From Acidobacteriota bacterium (GTDB lineage Bacteria > Acidobacteriota > Polarisedimenticolia > Polarisedimenticolales > Polarisedimenticolaceae), in the NCBI GenBank assembly GCA_011773795.1, contig WVWW01000110.1:311-20712 (forward strand): 20,402 nt of DNA, in the 5' to 3' direction. This document shows, in pieces, positions 1-6,631 of this stretch. Both the position numbers and the translations under genes were made by a program. Below the pieces are notes generated by a model. That model saw only the letters and a list, made by a program, of their open reading frames with translations, ran no database searches and was not told the DNA's origin. How positions within the stretch are numbered: position 1 is the stretch's first letter; each line of letters starts with the position of its first letter.

Positions 1-644
1 CCCGTCGGGTCGATGCGGATCATCGTGCCGAGCAGGTTCGTATCGTCCTGCGCGTTCCCGCACATCGAATGACCGGTACCGGCGTCGTTGGAGCCGCCCC
101 CGTCACCAAAGCCGAAATAGAGGAACCCGTCGGGACCGATTCGAATGTTGCCGCCGTTGTGGTTGCCTTGCGGCTGGTCAACGCTGAGGAAGCTCGCGAC
201 CGGGGTCGTCAGCGCCTGGTTCGGGTTCATCGGGTCCTGGCGGTAGGTCTCCAGCTCGGTCGTGCCCGTTCCGGCTCCGCCCGTGTAGCTGACGTGGAAC
301 AACCCGGAGGTGTCGAAGTCCGGCGCGAAGTCCATCCCGAGCAAACCCTGCTCGAAGCCTGCGGAATTGACCGTCGTGGAGAGGTCGAGGTACAGCGAGC
401 GTGTGCCCACAGCCGAGCCGCGCTGCTTGACCCAGATGAAGCCGTCCTGTTCGACGATGAAGATACGGTCCTTGTCTCCGGGGGGCGCCGTCACCAGAAG
501 GGGGTCGCCGGTCAGTCCGTTCTCCACGACGACCGACACCAACGAGGTCGCCTCCAGCGGTGAAACACCGTCGCAGACCTGGGCCTGGAGCGGCAAGGAA
601 AAGATTGCGTTGGTCAGCAGAATCACAACGGCAGCGGTCTTCAC
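1..644 (-). CDS. Secreted PQQ-type glucose/sorbosone dehydrogenase-like protein (3' end outside window)
   Basis: A continuous reading frame of 214 codons runs off the left edge, so the C-terminal part is missing. The GTG start at 644 is preceded by GGGGA at a good distance. Residues 1-22 form a signal peptide with a hydrophobic core and a cleavage region ending in LQAQ. The mature part has beta-propeller features of the soluble aldose sugar dehydrogenase family: an early stretch reading DRIFIVEQDG, an EQGLLGMDFAPDF segment, and NHNGGNIRIGPDGFLYF near residues 161-177, where His162 corresponds to the conserved catalytic/PQQ-contacting histidine region. This is followed by GDGGG and LLGTMIRIDPT. 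Family members oxidise aldoses or serve as PQQ-like propeller domains outside the cytoplasm; the substrate cannot be told here. It is transcribed divergently from the coiled-coil gene at 819. The family call is firm, the enzymatic role is inference. Confidence 0.85.
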   Translation of the reverse strand, partial: MKTAAVVILLTNAIFSLPLQAQVCDGVSPLEATSLVSVVVENGLTGDPLLVTAPPGDKDRIFIVEQDGFIWVKQRGSAVGTRSLYLDLSTTVNSAGFEQGLLGMDFAPDFDTSGLFHVSYTGGAGTGTTELETYRQDPMNPNQALTTPVASFLSVDQPQGNHNGGNIRIGPDGFLYFGFGDGGGSNDAGTGHSMCGNAQDDTNLLGTMIRIDPT

Positions 645-675
645 GTCGATCCCCAAAACACGCGGCTCCCGATCT

Positions 676-704
676 TGTATACGTCACTCGAGGAGGGTGG
701 ACAA
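676..704 (-). promoter_or_regulatory. Candidate sigma70-type promoter for the dehydrogenase-like gene
   Basis: On the minus strand a TTGTCC -35-like hexamer (704-699) is separated by exactly 17 bases from a TATACA -10-like hexamer (681-676), about 30 bases upstream of the GTG start at 644. Both hexamers match the consensus at four of six positions. It lies in the divergent gap 645-818. The assignment rests on pattern and spacing only. Confidence 0.35.
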
Positions 705-818
705 CAATTCGTCTTGCGGAGGGCAGCCGACCGCCACGTTTCTCGCAGAGCCGGCGCTTGCTCCGCGTGCCGCGGGCGGGTTTGAATGGTGACACTCAAC
801 GCGAGGGAGGGAGCGCCC

Positions 819-1352
819 GTGAAGAACATACTGATCGCACTCGTGCCGGTGGCGCTGATCGCCGCGCTGTGGTTCTCACCGGCGATCGGCCAGGAGAGCA
901 CCGGGGCCGCGCCGGAAGAGGTCGTGCGCGAGCTGGCCGGGATCCAGCAGGCGCTGGAGGAACTCGTCGACCTTCTCGTAACGATGCGCCGCAACCAGGA
1001 CGCCGAGCTGATCCTGCGTCGCATCGAGATGCAGGAGCGTCGGTTGGCGCCGCTGGACGGCCGACTCGACCGAAACAGCCGCGAGCAGCAGGATGCCAAG
1101 TCGTCGATCGGCAACATCAAGCAGTGGATGTCGCAGACGGAGGAACGGATCGACGAGATCGAGCGCGAGGGACGCGAAGAAGTGCCGTTGCAGCTGTACC
1201 AGGAGCTCCGCATGGCGCAGCAGCAGCTGGCGCAGGAGGAGGCCCGGCTCGAACGTCTCCAGCAAAGACAAATCGATCTCGAGAACACGCTCGCCGACCG
1301 CCGCGACGACGTCGAGATCCTCGAAGACCTGCTGCGCGATCTGATCGACTGA
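819..1352 (+). CDS. Small secreted coiled-coil protein of unknown function
   Basis: This is a 177-residue protein starting at GTG 819, chosen because GGGAGGGAG lies just upstream and the sequence then begins directly with a signal peptide. An in-frame ATG at 786 would add 11 unconvincing residues. Residues 1-24 are a signal sequence (VKNILIALV... to PAIGQ). Residues 29-175 are almost entirely charged heptad-like helix rich in Glu, Arg, Gln and Leu, the pattern of an alpha-helical coiled coil. There is no lipobox cysteine and no catalytic motif. Some periplasmic scaffold proteins, such as the N-terminal trimerisation region of CpoB/YbgF, look like this, but no specific homology is claimed. It ends back-to-back with the convergent YceI-family gene. 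Confidence 0.75.
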   Translation: MKNILIALVPVALIAALWFSPAIGQESTGAAPEEVVRELAGIQQALEELVDLLVTMRRNQDAELILRRIEMQERRLAPLDGRLDRNSREQQDAKSSIGNIKQWMSQTEERIDEIEREGREEVPLQLYQELRMAQQQLAQEEARLERLQQRQIDLENTLADRRDDVEILEDLLRDLID

Positions 1353-1976
1353 CTAGCGCGGGCTCGACTTCAGATCCAGCGTGATCGCAACCTCGTCGCG
1401 GATGAGGTCGTCGGTCTTTCCGGGATAGACGATCCCGAAATCGAATCGCTTGATGGCGAACGACGCCAGGACCGAGACGGAGCCGTCGGCGACCGTGATC
1501 TCCGCCGGGAAGCTGATGCTCTTCTCCACGCCGTGGAGGTTGAGGTTGCCCGTCACGGTGTAGCCGCTCTCGGCGGCCTCGATCGCCGTCGAGACGAACG
1601 TCGCGGTCGGATAAGCCTCCACCTCGAAGAAGTCGGGGCTCTTGAGATGCCCCGTCAGGCGTTCGTCGTCCGACCACAGTGAGGTCGTGTCGATCGTGAC
1701 GTTCACAGCGGAAGCCGTCGGGTCGTTGTCGACGAGCGTGATCTCTCCGTCGAAGGCGTTGAACCCGCCGTCGTGACTTCCCGTCACCTTGGAGCCGACC
1801 CAGGTGATTTTGCTGTCGTCCGAGAAACCGAGCGTCGTCCCTTCCGCCGCAGGCTCGGTCACGGGCTGGGCTTCCGACACCTCCGCATCGGGTTTATCGG
1901 CGGCGGGGTCGGCCGCGCAGCCGACCAGGGCGACGAAGACGAGCAGACCGAGCAACAGAGCAGATTCCTTACGCAT
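1353..1976 (-). CDS. YceI-family lipoprotein
   Basis: The protein has 207 residues. Residues 1-20 form a lipoprotein signal peptide with lipobox LVGC and Cys20 as lipidation site, followed by an acidic, alanine- and proline-rich linker to about residue 48. The remainder is a YceI-like lipocalin-type barrel: a start reading DSKITWVGSKVTGSHDGGFNAFDGEI, then a segment reading LTGHLKSPDFFEVEAYPTATF, a NLNLHGVEKSISFP strand and a final LDLKSS. YceI proteins bind polyisoprenoid-type amphiphiles in the periplasm; here the protein would be membrane-anchored. The ATG at 1976 has GGAG upstream and sits inside the palindrome ACGCATGCGT. Its TAG stop (1355-1353) directly abuts the TGA of the convergent gene. 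The barrel family is confident, the ligand unknown. Confidence 0.92.
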   Translation of the reverse strand: MRKESALLLGLLVFVALVGCAADPAADKPDAEVSEAQPVTEPAAEGTTLGFSDDSKITWVGSKVTGSHDGGFNAFDGEITLVDNDPTASAVNVTIDTTSLWSDDERLTGHLKSPDFFEVEAYPTATFVSTAIEAAESGYTVTGNLNLHGVEKSISFPAEITVADGSVSVLASFAIKRFDFGIVYPGKTDDLIRDEVAITLDLKSSPR

Positions 1977-2056
1977 GCGTTTGACTCCGAATGAATAAGT
2001 GAACAGAAGATTCGCGGGTTACCGTAGCAAATCCTTCGCGAGATACAAGTCGCCGC

Positions 2057-2695
2057 TCAGGCCTGTTGCCGTGGCCGCCGCGTGCTCCGCGGGCGGCGAC
2101 GACCCAGCAGACTCGAGAGCTCGTGCCGTAGGCGCTCGAAACCGACGGGCTTGATCAGGCAGACATCGGCCCCGGCCTCGAGCGCGAGCGCTTTCTTTCC
2201 GGGCTCGCCCGTGATCGCGAGGATGCGGATCGAGCGTGTCTCCTGGTTGCTGCGGATGGTCCGGCACAGCGAGAGCCCGTCGACCTTGGGCATCATGATA
2301 TCGAGCACGACGAGATCGGGACGGTTCATCCCTATTTTGATGCCCGCCTCGTACCCGTCGGCGGCCTGATCCACGACCCAGTCGGGGTCGATCTTGCTGA
2401 GGAGTCGCACCAGGATCTCGCGCTGATCCGGCTCGTCATCGACGACCAAGACGCGCCGGGTGCGCGCTGCGCTCGTTTCGGTCCCGAAGAACGACTCCTG
2501 GATCGGGAATGCATAGAGCTTCAGGAATTCGCGAAAGTCCTCGGCGCTGACGCGGTAGTGGCCGCCCGGCGTCGAGAACGCCCGCAGCTTCCCCGACTTG
2601 ATCCACTTGAGGACGCCGTCGTTCGACACCTCACAATAACGCGCGACCTCGGTGGTGGTGAAAAACCGTCGGTCCTTCGGTTGAGTCTTTGCCAT
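2057..2695 (-). CDS. Orphan response regulator with N-terminal excisionase-type HTH
   Basis: The protein has 212 residues. ATG 2695 was chosen because GGGGAG (2707-2702) sits six bases upstream; an upstream TTG at 2713 would destroy that arrangement. Residues 11-58 are a MerR/excisionase-like winged helix (TTTEVARYCEVSNDGVLKWI, then FSTPGGHYRVSAEDF). Residues 80-197 are a CheY-like receiver with acidic pair Asp86-Asp87, phospho-acceptor Asp132 in LVVLDIMMP, Thr162 and Lys182 in LIKPVG. The tail is arginine rich. The output domain precedes the receiver, opposite to the usual order. No histidine kinase gene is in the window, so the partner is unknown. It presumably acts as a phosphorylation-controlled DNA-binding or recruiting protein. 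Confidence 0.9.
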   Translation of the reverse strand: MAKTQPKDRRFFTTTEVARYCEVSNDGVLKWIKSGKLRAFSTPGGHYRVSAEDFREFLKLYAFPIQESFFGTETSAARTRRVLVVDDEPDQREILVRLLSKIDPDWVVDQAADGYEAGIKIGMNRPDLVVLDIMMPKVDGLSLCRTIRSNQETRSIRILAITGEPGKKALALEAGADVCLIKPVGFERLRHELSSLLGRRRPRSTRRPRQQA

Positions 2696-2887
2696 GGCGC
2701 GCTCCCCATCCAAGCGTCCCCCATCGCTTTTGTTGTGGACTCACGATCTCTCGTCCGGACAACGTTGCGTCGTTCCTCTCGCGGACCCGTTGACACAACT
2801 ATAAAGGAGAACCGTCGGACCTGCTATGGAATCCGCACGCCGATTCGGACGAACACCACATTTCTGGCGCCGGTTTACGGGAATCCC

Positions 2888-3859
2888 TTATGGCAGCAAA
2901 ACGGTCGAACCGGACGTTTTTCGGGCTTCCAGATCGCGGTGCGCTTGGGCAGCGTCGCTCAAAGGATAGGTGCGGCCGATCTCGATACGCAGCGCGCCAG
3001 ATATGTGGAGATCGAACAACTCGGAACTCGAGGAAGCGAGTTGCGAAGAGGTTGCGATGAAATCGGCAAGCGTCGGCCGGGTCAGGCTCAGCGAGCCCTT
3101 GGCCGCAAGGACGCCGATGTTGAACGGCTCGACCGGACCCGAAGATTGACCGAAGCTCACCAGCGTGCCGCGCGTCTCCAGGCAGTCGAGCGAACCGTCG
3201 AACGTATCGCGCCCGACCGAGTCGTACACGGCCTTGACTCCCGCGCCGCCGGTGAGCTCGCGCACGCGCTCGACGAAGTCTTGTTCCTTGTAGAGGATCG
3301 GGTGGTCGCAGCCGTGAGCGGCAGCGAGCTCGGCTTTCTGCGTGGAACCGACGGTGCCGATCACCGTCGCCCCGAGCGCCTTGGCCCACTGGCACGCGAT
3401 CAGGCCGACCCCGCCCGCCGCGGCGTGGATCAAAATGGTGTCGCCGGATTCCACGCGATAGCAGCTTCTCAGCAGGTACTGCGCCGTCAGACCCTTGAGC
3501 ACCATGGCGGCGGCGGTCGCGTCCTCGATCGGATCGGGCAGGCGAACGAGTCGCCCGGCATCGATCACGCGTGTCTCGCAATAGGCGCCGGGCTCCAGCG
3601 CGTAGGCCACGCGATCCCCGACAGCCAACGAGTCGACAGCATCGCCGACGGCTTCGACAACACCGGCGGCCTCGCGCCCGAGGATCGTGGGAAGCTCGAG
3701 CGGGTAGAGCCCCGTGCGGTGGTAGGTGTCGATGTAATTGAGTCCCACCGCGGTTTGTCGCAGCAGCACTTCATTCGCGGCGGGCGCGGCGACGTCCACC
3801 TCTTCCCAACGCAGGACTTCGGGGCCGCCGGTTTCGTGAATACGGATCGCTCGTGTCAT
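2888..3859 (-). CDS. qor: Quinone oxidoreductase (zinc-independent MDR family)
   Basis: A 323-residue protein of normal length for NADPH:quinone reductases. The N-terminal GroES-like catalytic domain contains the family signature NYIDTYHRTGLYP (residues 41-53) and a LGREAAGVVEAVG stretch. The Rossmann domain carries the nucleotide-binding AAAGGVG motif at residues 146-152. The zinc-binding cysteines of alcohol dehydrogenases are absent, as expected for this branch. The expected activity is NADPH-dependent one-electron reduction of quinones or reduction of alpha,beta-unsaturated carbonyls in the cytoplasm. The gene lies 8 bases downstream of the UbiD-family gene and is probably cotranscribed with it. 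The exact substrate cannot be inferred. Confidence 0.93.
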   Translation of the reverse strand: MTRAIRIHETGGPEVLRWEEVDVAAPAANEVLLRQTAVGLNYIDTYHRTGLYPLELPTILGREAAGVVEAVGDAVDSLAVGDRVAYALEPGAYCETRVIDAGRLVRLPDPIEDATAAAMVLKGLTAQYLLRSCYRVESGDTILIHAAAGGVGLIACQWAKALGATVIGTVGSTQKAELAAAHGCDHPILYKEQDFVERVRELTGGAGVKAVYDSVGRDTFDGSLDCLETRGTLVSFGQSSGPVEPFNIGVLAAKGSLSLTRPTLADFIATSSQLASSSSELFDLHISGALRIEIGRTYPLSDAAQAHRDLEARKTSGSTVLLP

Positions 3860-3867
3860 GCTTTTCC

Positions 3868-5682
3868 TCAGTCCAGGTGCGCGCGTGAGGAGTCGCCCAT
3901 CTCGACGCCGCCCGGGAAATACTCACGCCATCGTTGGTCCACCGTCCGCGCGGTCTGCTCGTCGCAGAACAGCTCGTCCGGGAATCCCGGATTGAGCCGC
4001 GCGTCGATGACGACCGGTGCGCGATAACAGAGGTGGTTCCTCTCCACCCGCGTCGAGGCGGCGTGCAGGTCGGCCGCGGGCTCGAACCGCGTGAACGTGG
4101 TCCACAAGAAGTTCATCGAGCTCGCCGCGGCGCGCTTCGGCTCGTCGCTGACCACGATCAACGGCCACTTCGAGAAACTCTCGTGTCGAGCGATCCGCGC
4201 GGCGAACTCGCGGTCGTCGGTCTTGGGGGGGCCTCCGATGACCAGGCAGCCCGGGCAGAACACACGCACATCGGTTGTCCCGTCCGGCGGCACGCCGGAA
4301 TACTCCCGCGGCAACGAACGCACCGCATCGCCGAGGCCGAGCCACACGCCCTTGGACCCGGTGTTGACCTCGGGGCCGGTGTAATCGAGCGTGTCCATCG
4401 AGAGGTTGGAGAACACGTACAGATCGGTTTCCGGGTGGCTTCTCTCCAGTAGCGCCTCGAGCACACGCGGGAAATCCTTGAGATCGATCGCGTGGTCCAG
4501 GACGATCAGGAACTTGGTCAGCGAGAGCTGACCCTCGCCGAGGATGCGGAACGCCGAGGCCATCGCCTCGCGCTTGTAGCGCTGCTTGACGACGGCCGCG
4601 GCCAGCGAGTGGTAGCCGGTCTCGCCGTAGGACCACAGATCCTCGACCGCGGGCATGACCAGCGGGAACAGCGGCGAGAGCAGCTCCTGCAGCAGATCGC
4701 CGATGAAGAAGTCTTCCTGGCGCGGCTTGCCCACGACGGTCGCGGGGAAGATCGCGTCGCGGCGGTGCGCGACCCGTTCGACCTCGAACACCGGATAGTC
4801 GTGGGTCAACGAGTAGTACCCGTAGTGATCTCCGAACGGCCCCTCGGGTCGACGCGTGTGCGGTGCAACCTTGCCACAGAGCGCGAACTCAGCCGTGGCG
4901 AGTAGAGCATGGGCGCCGAATCCCCGGCACAGCGGGAGTCGCTCGCCGGCGATCAACGAGGCGAGCAGCATCTCGGGCACGTTCTCGGGGAGCGGGGCGA
5001 TGGCGGAGAGGATCAGCGCCGGCGGTCCGCCGAGGAAGGTCGTCACGGGCAAGGCTTCGCTGCGGGACTCGGCGACGGCGTAATGGAATCCGCCGCCCTT
5101 GCCGATTTGCCAGTGCATCCCGAGCCGCGTGGCGTCGTGCACCTGTTGGCGATACATGCCGAGGTTGGAGACCCCCGTATCGGGGTGCTCGGTGTAGACC
5201 AGCGGTAACGTGAGGAACGGACCTCCGTCTTCGGACCAGGTCGTCAGAGCGGGCAGCCGGTCGAGTCGCACGTCGTCTTCGAGAACCTCGGTGACCGGAC
5301 CCGCCGCGCGTCGCCGCGCGCCGACGCTCAGCATTTCGCGCGCGATGTCGCGCGCACCCCACAGCTTCGCCGGCGTCGGCGGCATCAGCGTGTGAGCCAG
5401 CTCGACCAGGCGCCGGATCAGACGTCCGGGCCGCGCGCCGAAGGCGAGCTCGGCGCGTCGCGCGGTCCCGAACAGGTTCGTGACCACCGGAAAGTCGGAT
5501 CCGAGCACATCCGTGAACAGCAACGCCGGTCCGCCCGCCGCGATGACGCGCCGGTGGATCTCCGCCACCTCGAGCTTCGGATCGACCGGGACGTCGATGA
5601 TCGCCAGATCGCCGTCGCGCCGTAACTGCTCGATGAATGCGCGCAGGTCGGTAAAAGTGGTCTCGGTCAAGGACTCTCCCAT
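3868..5682 (-). CDS. UbiD-family prenylated-FMN decarboxylase
   Basis: The frame is 604 residues from ATG 5682. The UbiD fold is clear: SNLGMYRQQ (Asn173 and Arg178, matching the Mn/prFMN and catalytic positions in Fdc1-type enzymes), RPEGPFGDHYGYYS (Glu280 and Asp285, matching the catalytic acidic pair), then VGKPRQEDFFIGDLLQELL and a long C-terminal region. The length near 600 is like the longer menaquinone-pathway and aromatic-acid UbiD branches rather than the roughly 490-residue ubiquinone enzyme. Members decarboxylate aromatic or unsaturated acids and need prFMN from UbiX, which is not in the window. The ATG touches the end of an inverted-repeat element and lacks an upstream Shine-Dalgarno; TTG 5670, behind GGAGAG, may be the true start (600 residues). 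The specific substrate is unknown. Confidence 0.93.
   Translation of the reverse strand: MGESLTETTFTDLRAFIEQLRRDGDLAIIDVPVDPKLEVAEIHRRVIAAGGPALLFTDVLGSDFPVVTNLFGTARRAELAFGARPGRLIRRLVELAHTLMPPTPAKLWGARDIAREMLSVGARRRAAGPVTEVLEDDVRLDRLPALTTWSEDGGPFLTLPLVYTEHPDTGVSNLGMYRQQVHDATRLGMHWQIGKGGGFHYAVAESRSEALPVTTFLGGPPALILSAIAPLPENVPEMLLASLIAGERLPLCRGFGAHALLATAEFALCGKVAPHTRRPEGPFGDHYGYYSLTHDYPVFEVERVAHRRDAIFPATVVGKPRQEDFFIGDLLQELLSPLFPLVMPAVEDLWSYGETGYHSLAAAVVKQRYKREAMASAFRILGEGQLSLTKFLIVLDHAIDLKDFPRVLEALLERSHPETDLYVFSNLSMDTLDYTGPEVNTGSKGVWLGLGDAVRSLPREYSGVPPDGTTDVRVFCPGCLVIGGPPKTDDREFAARIARHESFSKWPLIVVSDEPKRAAASSMNFLWTTFTRFEPAADLHAASTRVERNHLCYRAPVVIDARLNPGFPDELFCDEQTARTVDQRWREYFPGGVEMGDSSRAHLD
5674..5679 (-). 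promoter_or_regulatory. Possible ribosome binding site for a TTG start of the UbiD-family gene
   Basis: On the minus strand GGAGAG (5679-5674) lies inside the first codons after ATG 5682 and just before an in-frame TTG at 5670. GGAG to TTG leaves five bases, a workable spacing. No purine-rich site precedes the ATG, because those bases belong to the inverted-repeat element. This suggests the older start was TTG 5670. Confidence 0.45.
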
Positions 5683-5756
5683 GGGGTCAGGTCTTGAATC
5701 TTGACATTCTCGATTTCGTTTTTGGTGGCGAATTCACAATTCAAGACCTGACCCCA
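5682..5756. repeat. 75-bp inverted-repeat (REPIN/MITE-like) element at the EamA/UbiD junction
   Basis: Perfect 18-bp arms, TGGGGTCAGGTCTTGAAT at 5682-5699 and its reverse complement at 5739-5756, flank a 39-base centre (5700-5738) of about 40% GC, far below the surroundings. The right arm continues inward into an imperfect palindrome (GAATTCACAATTC, 5730-5742 region). The layout of two inverted REP-like ends around a short spacer is that of REPIN or miniature transposable elements mobilised in trans by Y1 (RAYT) transposases; no transposase is in the window. The element overlaps the last six codons of the EamA gene, giving it its TGA stop, and reaches the A of the UbiD-gene ATG. In RNA it would form a strong hairpin between the two cistrons. 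No second copy was seen in the window. Confidence 0.8.
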
Positions 5757-6631
5757 AGTACGGCATCGCCGCGCCGTGAGGCGAGCGTGTTGGCCACCGT
5801 TGCCACCAGGATCACCAGACAGCCGGCGAGGGACCAACCGAGCGGGCGCTCGCCGTGAACCAACCAGGTCCAAAATACCCCTGCCACCGGCTCCAGGATC
5901 AGCAGCAGCGAAGCCTCGAGGGCGCTGACTCCGCGCACCCCCCGGGTCATGAACACGTAGGCCAGGCCGATCTGAAAAAGACCGAGATAGGCCGTGAACA
6001 GCCAATCCGTCGGCGTGGATGACCCGAAGGGGAGGGCCAACGGCAGACAGACCAGGCCGACCACGAGGTTGCCCACGACGACGGCGCCCCCGGCCGGGTC
6101 GATTCGCGCAGCAACGGGCGTCCGACCGAGCCAACGCAGCCCGGCCAACGTCAGAGCCCAGCTGAGACCGGCGAATGCGCCGAGCACGTTGCCCAGATGG
6201 GGATCCGGCGCCGTCTCCTGCGGGCTCTCGTAACCGACGAAGAACAACACCAGACCCACCGCGAGCGCCGCCGCGACAGCGACCTCGCGCGGCCGAATCT
6301 TCTCGCGTAGCAACAGCGGACCGATCAGCAGGATGTAGAGCGGCGCCGTCGTCTGCAGGAAGATGATGTTGGCGCTCGTAGTGAGCTTGTTGCCCAGCAC
6401 GAACAGCACCATCGTCGAGCCGTAAGCGAGTCCGACGAGCAGCGTGCGGTACGTCCAGGCACGGCGCCAGGCAGGCATGAAGAGCAGCAGTGCGAACCCC
6501 GCGATCGTCGAGCGCACCGCGGCCGTCTGCCAACCATCCAACGAGACGGTCTTGATGACGGCGCCGCCCGTCGAGAACAACAGTGCCGCCGCGAGGATCT
6601 GCAGGCGCGGCACCGCGTTCGAGCGCGTCAC
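5741..6631 (-). CDS. EamA-family (DMT superfamily) transporter
   Basis: The start is GTG 6631, giving 296 residues and a GTGA overlap with the stop of the M32 peptidase gene; the frame is open further upstream but that part is arginine-rich non-membrane sequence antisense-like in character. The protein consists of two EamA repeats (about residues 10-135 and 155-285) with roughly ten hydrophobic helices, starting with QILAAALLFSTGGAVIK and ending with SLAGCLVILVATVANTLASRR. Typical end-of-repeat features include LGNKLTTSANIIFLQTTAPLY and a SALEASLLLILEPVAGVFWTWL segment. DMT carriers export or import amino acids, nucleosides or other small metabolites across the inner membrane; the substrate is unknown. 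The last residues (LGVRS and stop) come from the inverted-repeat element, so the original C-terminus has been replaced. Confidence 0.92.
   Translation of the reverse strand: MTRSNAVPRLQILAAALLFSTGGAVIKTVSLDGWQTAAVRSTIAGFALLLFMPAWRRAWTYRTLLVGLAYGSTMVLFVLGNKLTTSANIIFLQTTAPLYILLIGPLLLREKIRPREVAVAAALAVGLVLFFVGYESPQETAPDPHLGNVLGAFAGLSWALTLAGLRWLGRTPVAARIDPAGGAVVVGNLVVGLVCLPLALPFGSSTPTDWLFTAYLGLFQIGLAYVFMTRGVRGVSALEASLLLILEPVAGVFWTWLVHGERPLGWSLAGCLVILVATVANTLASRRGDAVLGVRS

Noticed and set aside
2790..2809. TTGACA, TATAAA and GGAG in a row on the plus strand
   Set aside because: The -35 and -10-like hexamers are only four bases apart, and downstream lies only antisense to the oxidoreductase gene; on the minus strand TATAGT (2803-2798) has no usable -35.
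2558..4027. Long plus-strand open frame (489 codons) antisense to the quinone oxidoreductase
   Set aside because: Arginine-rich shadow frame with no recognisable motif; the opposite strand carries clear QOR and regulator motifs.
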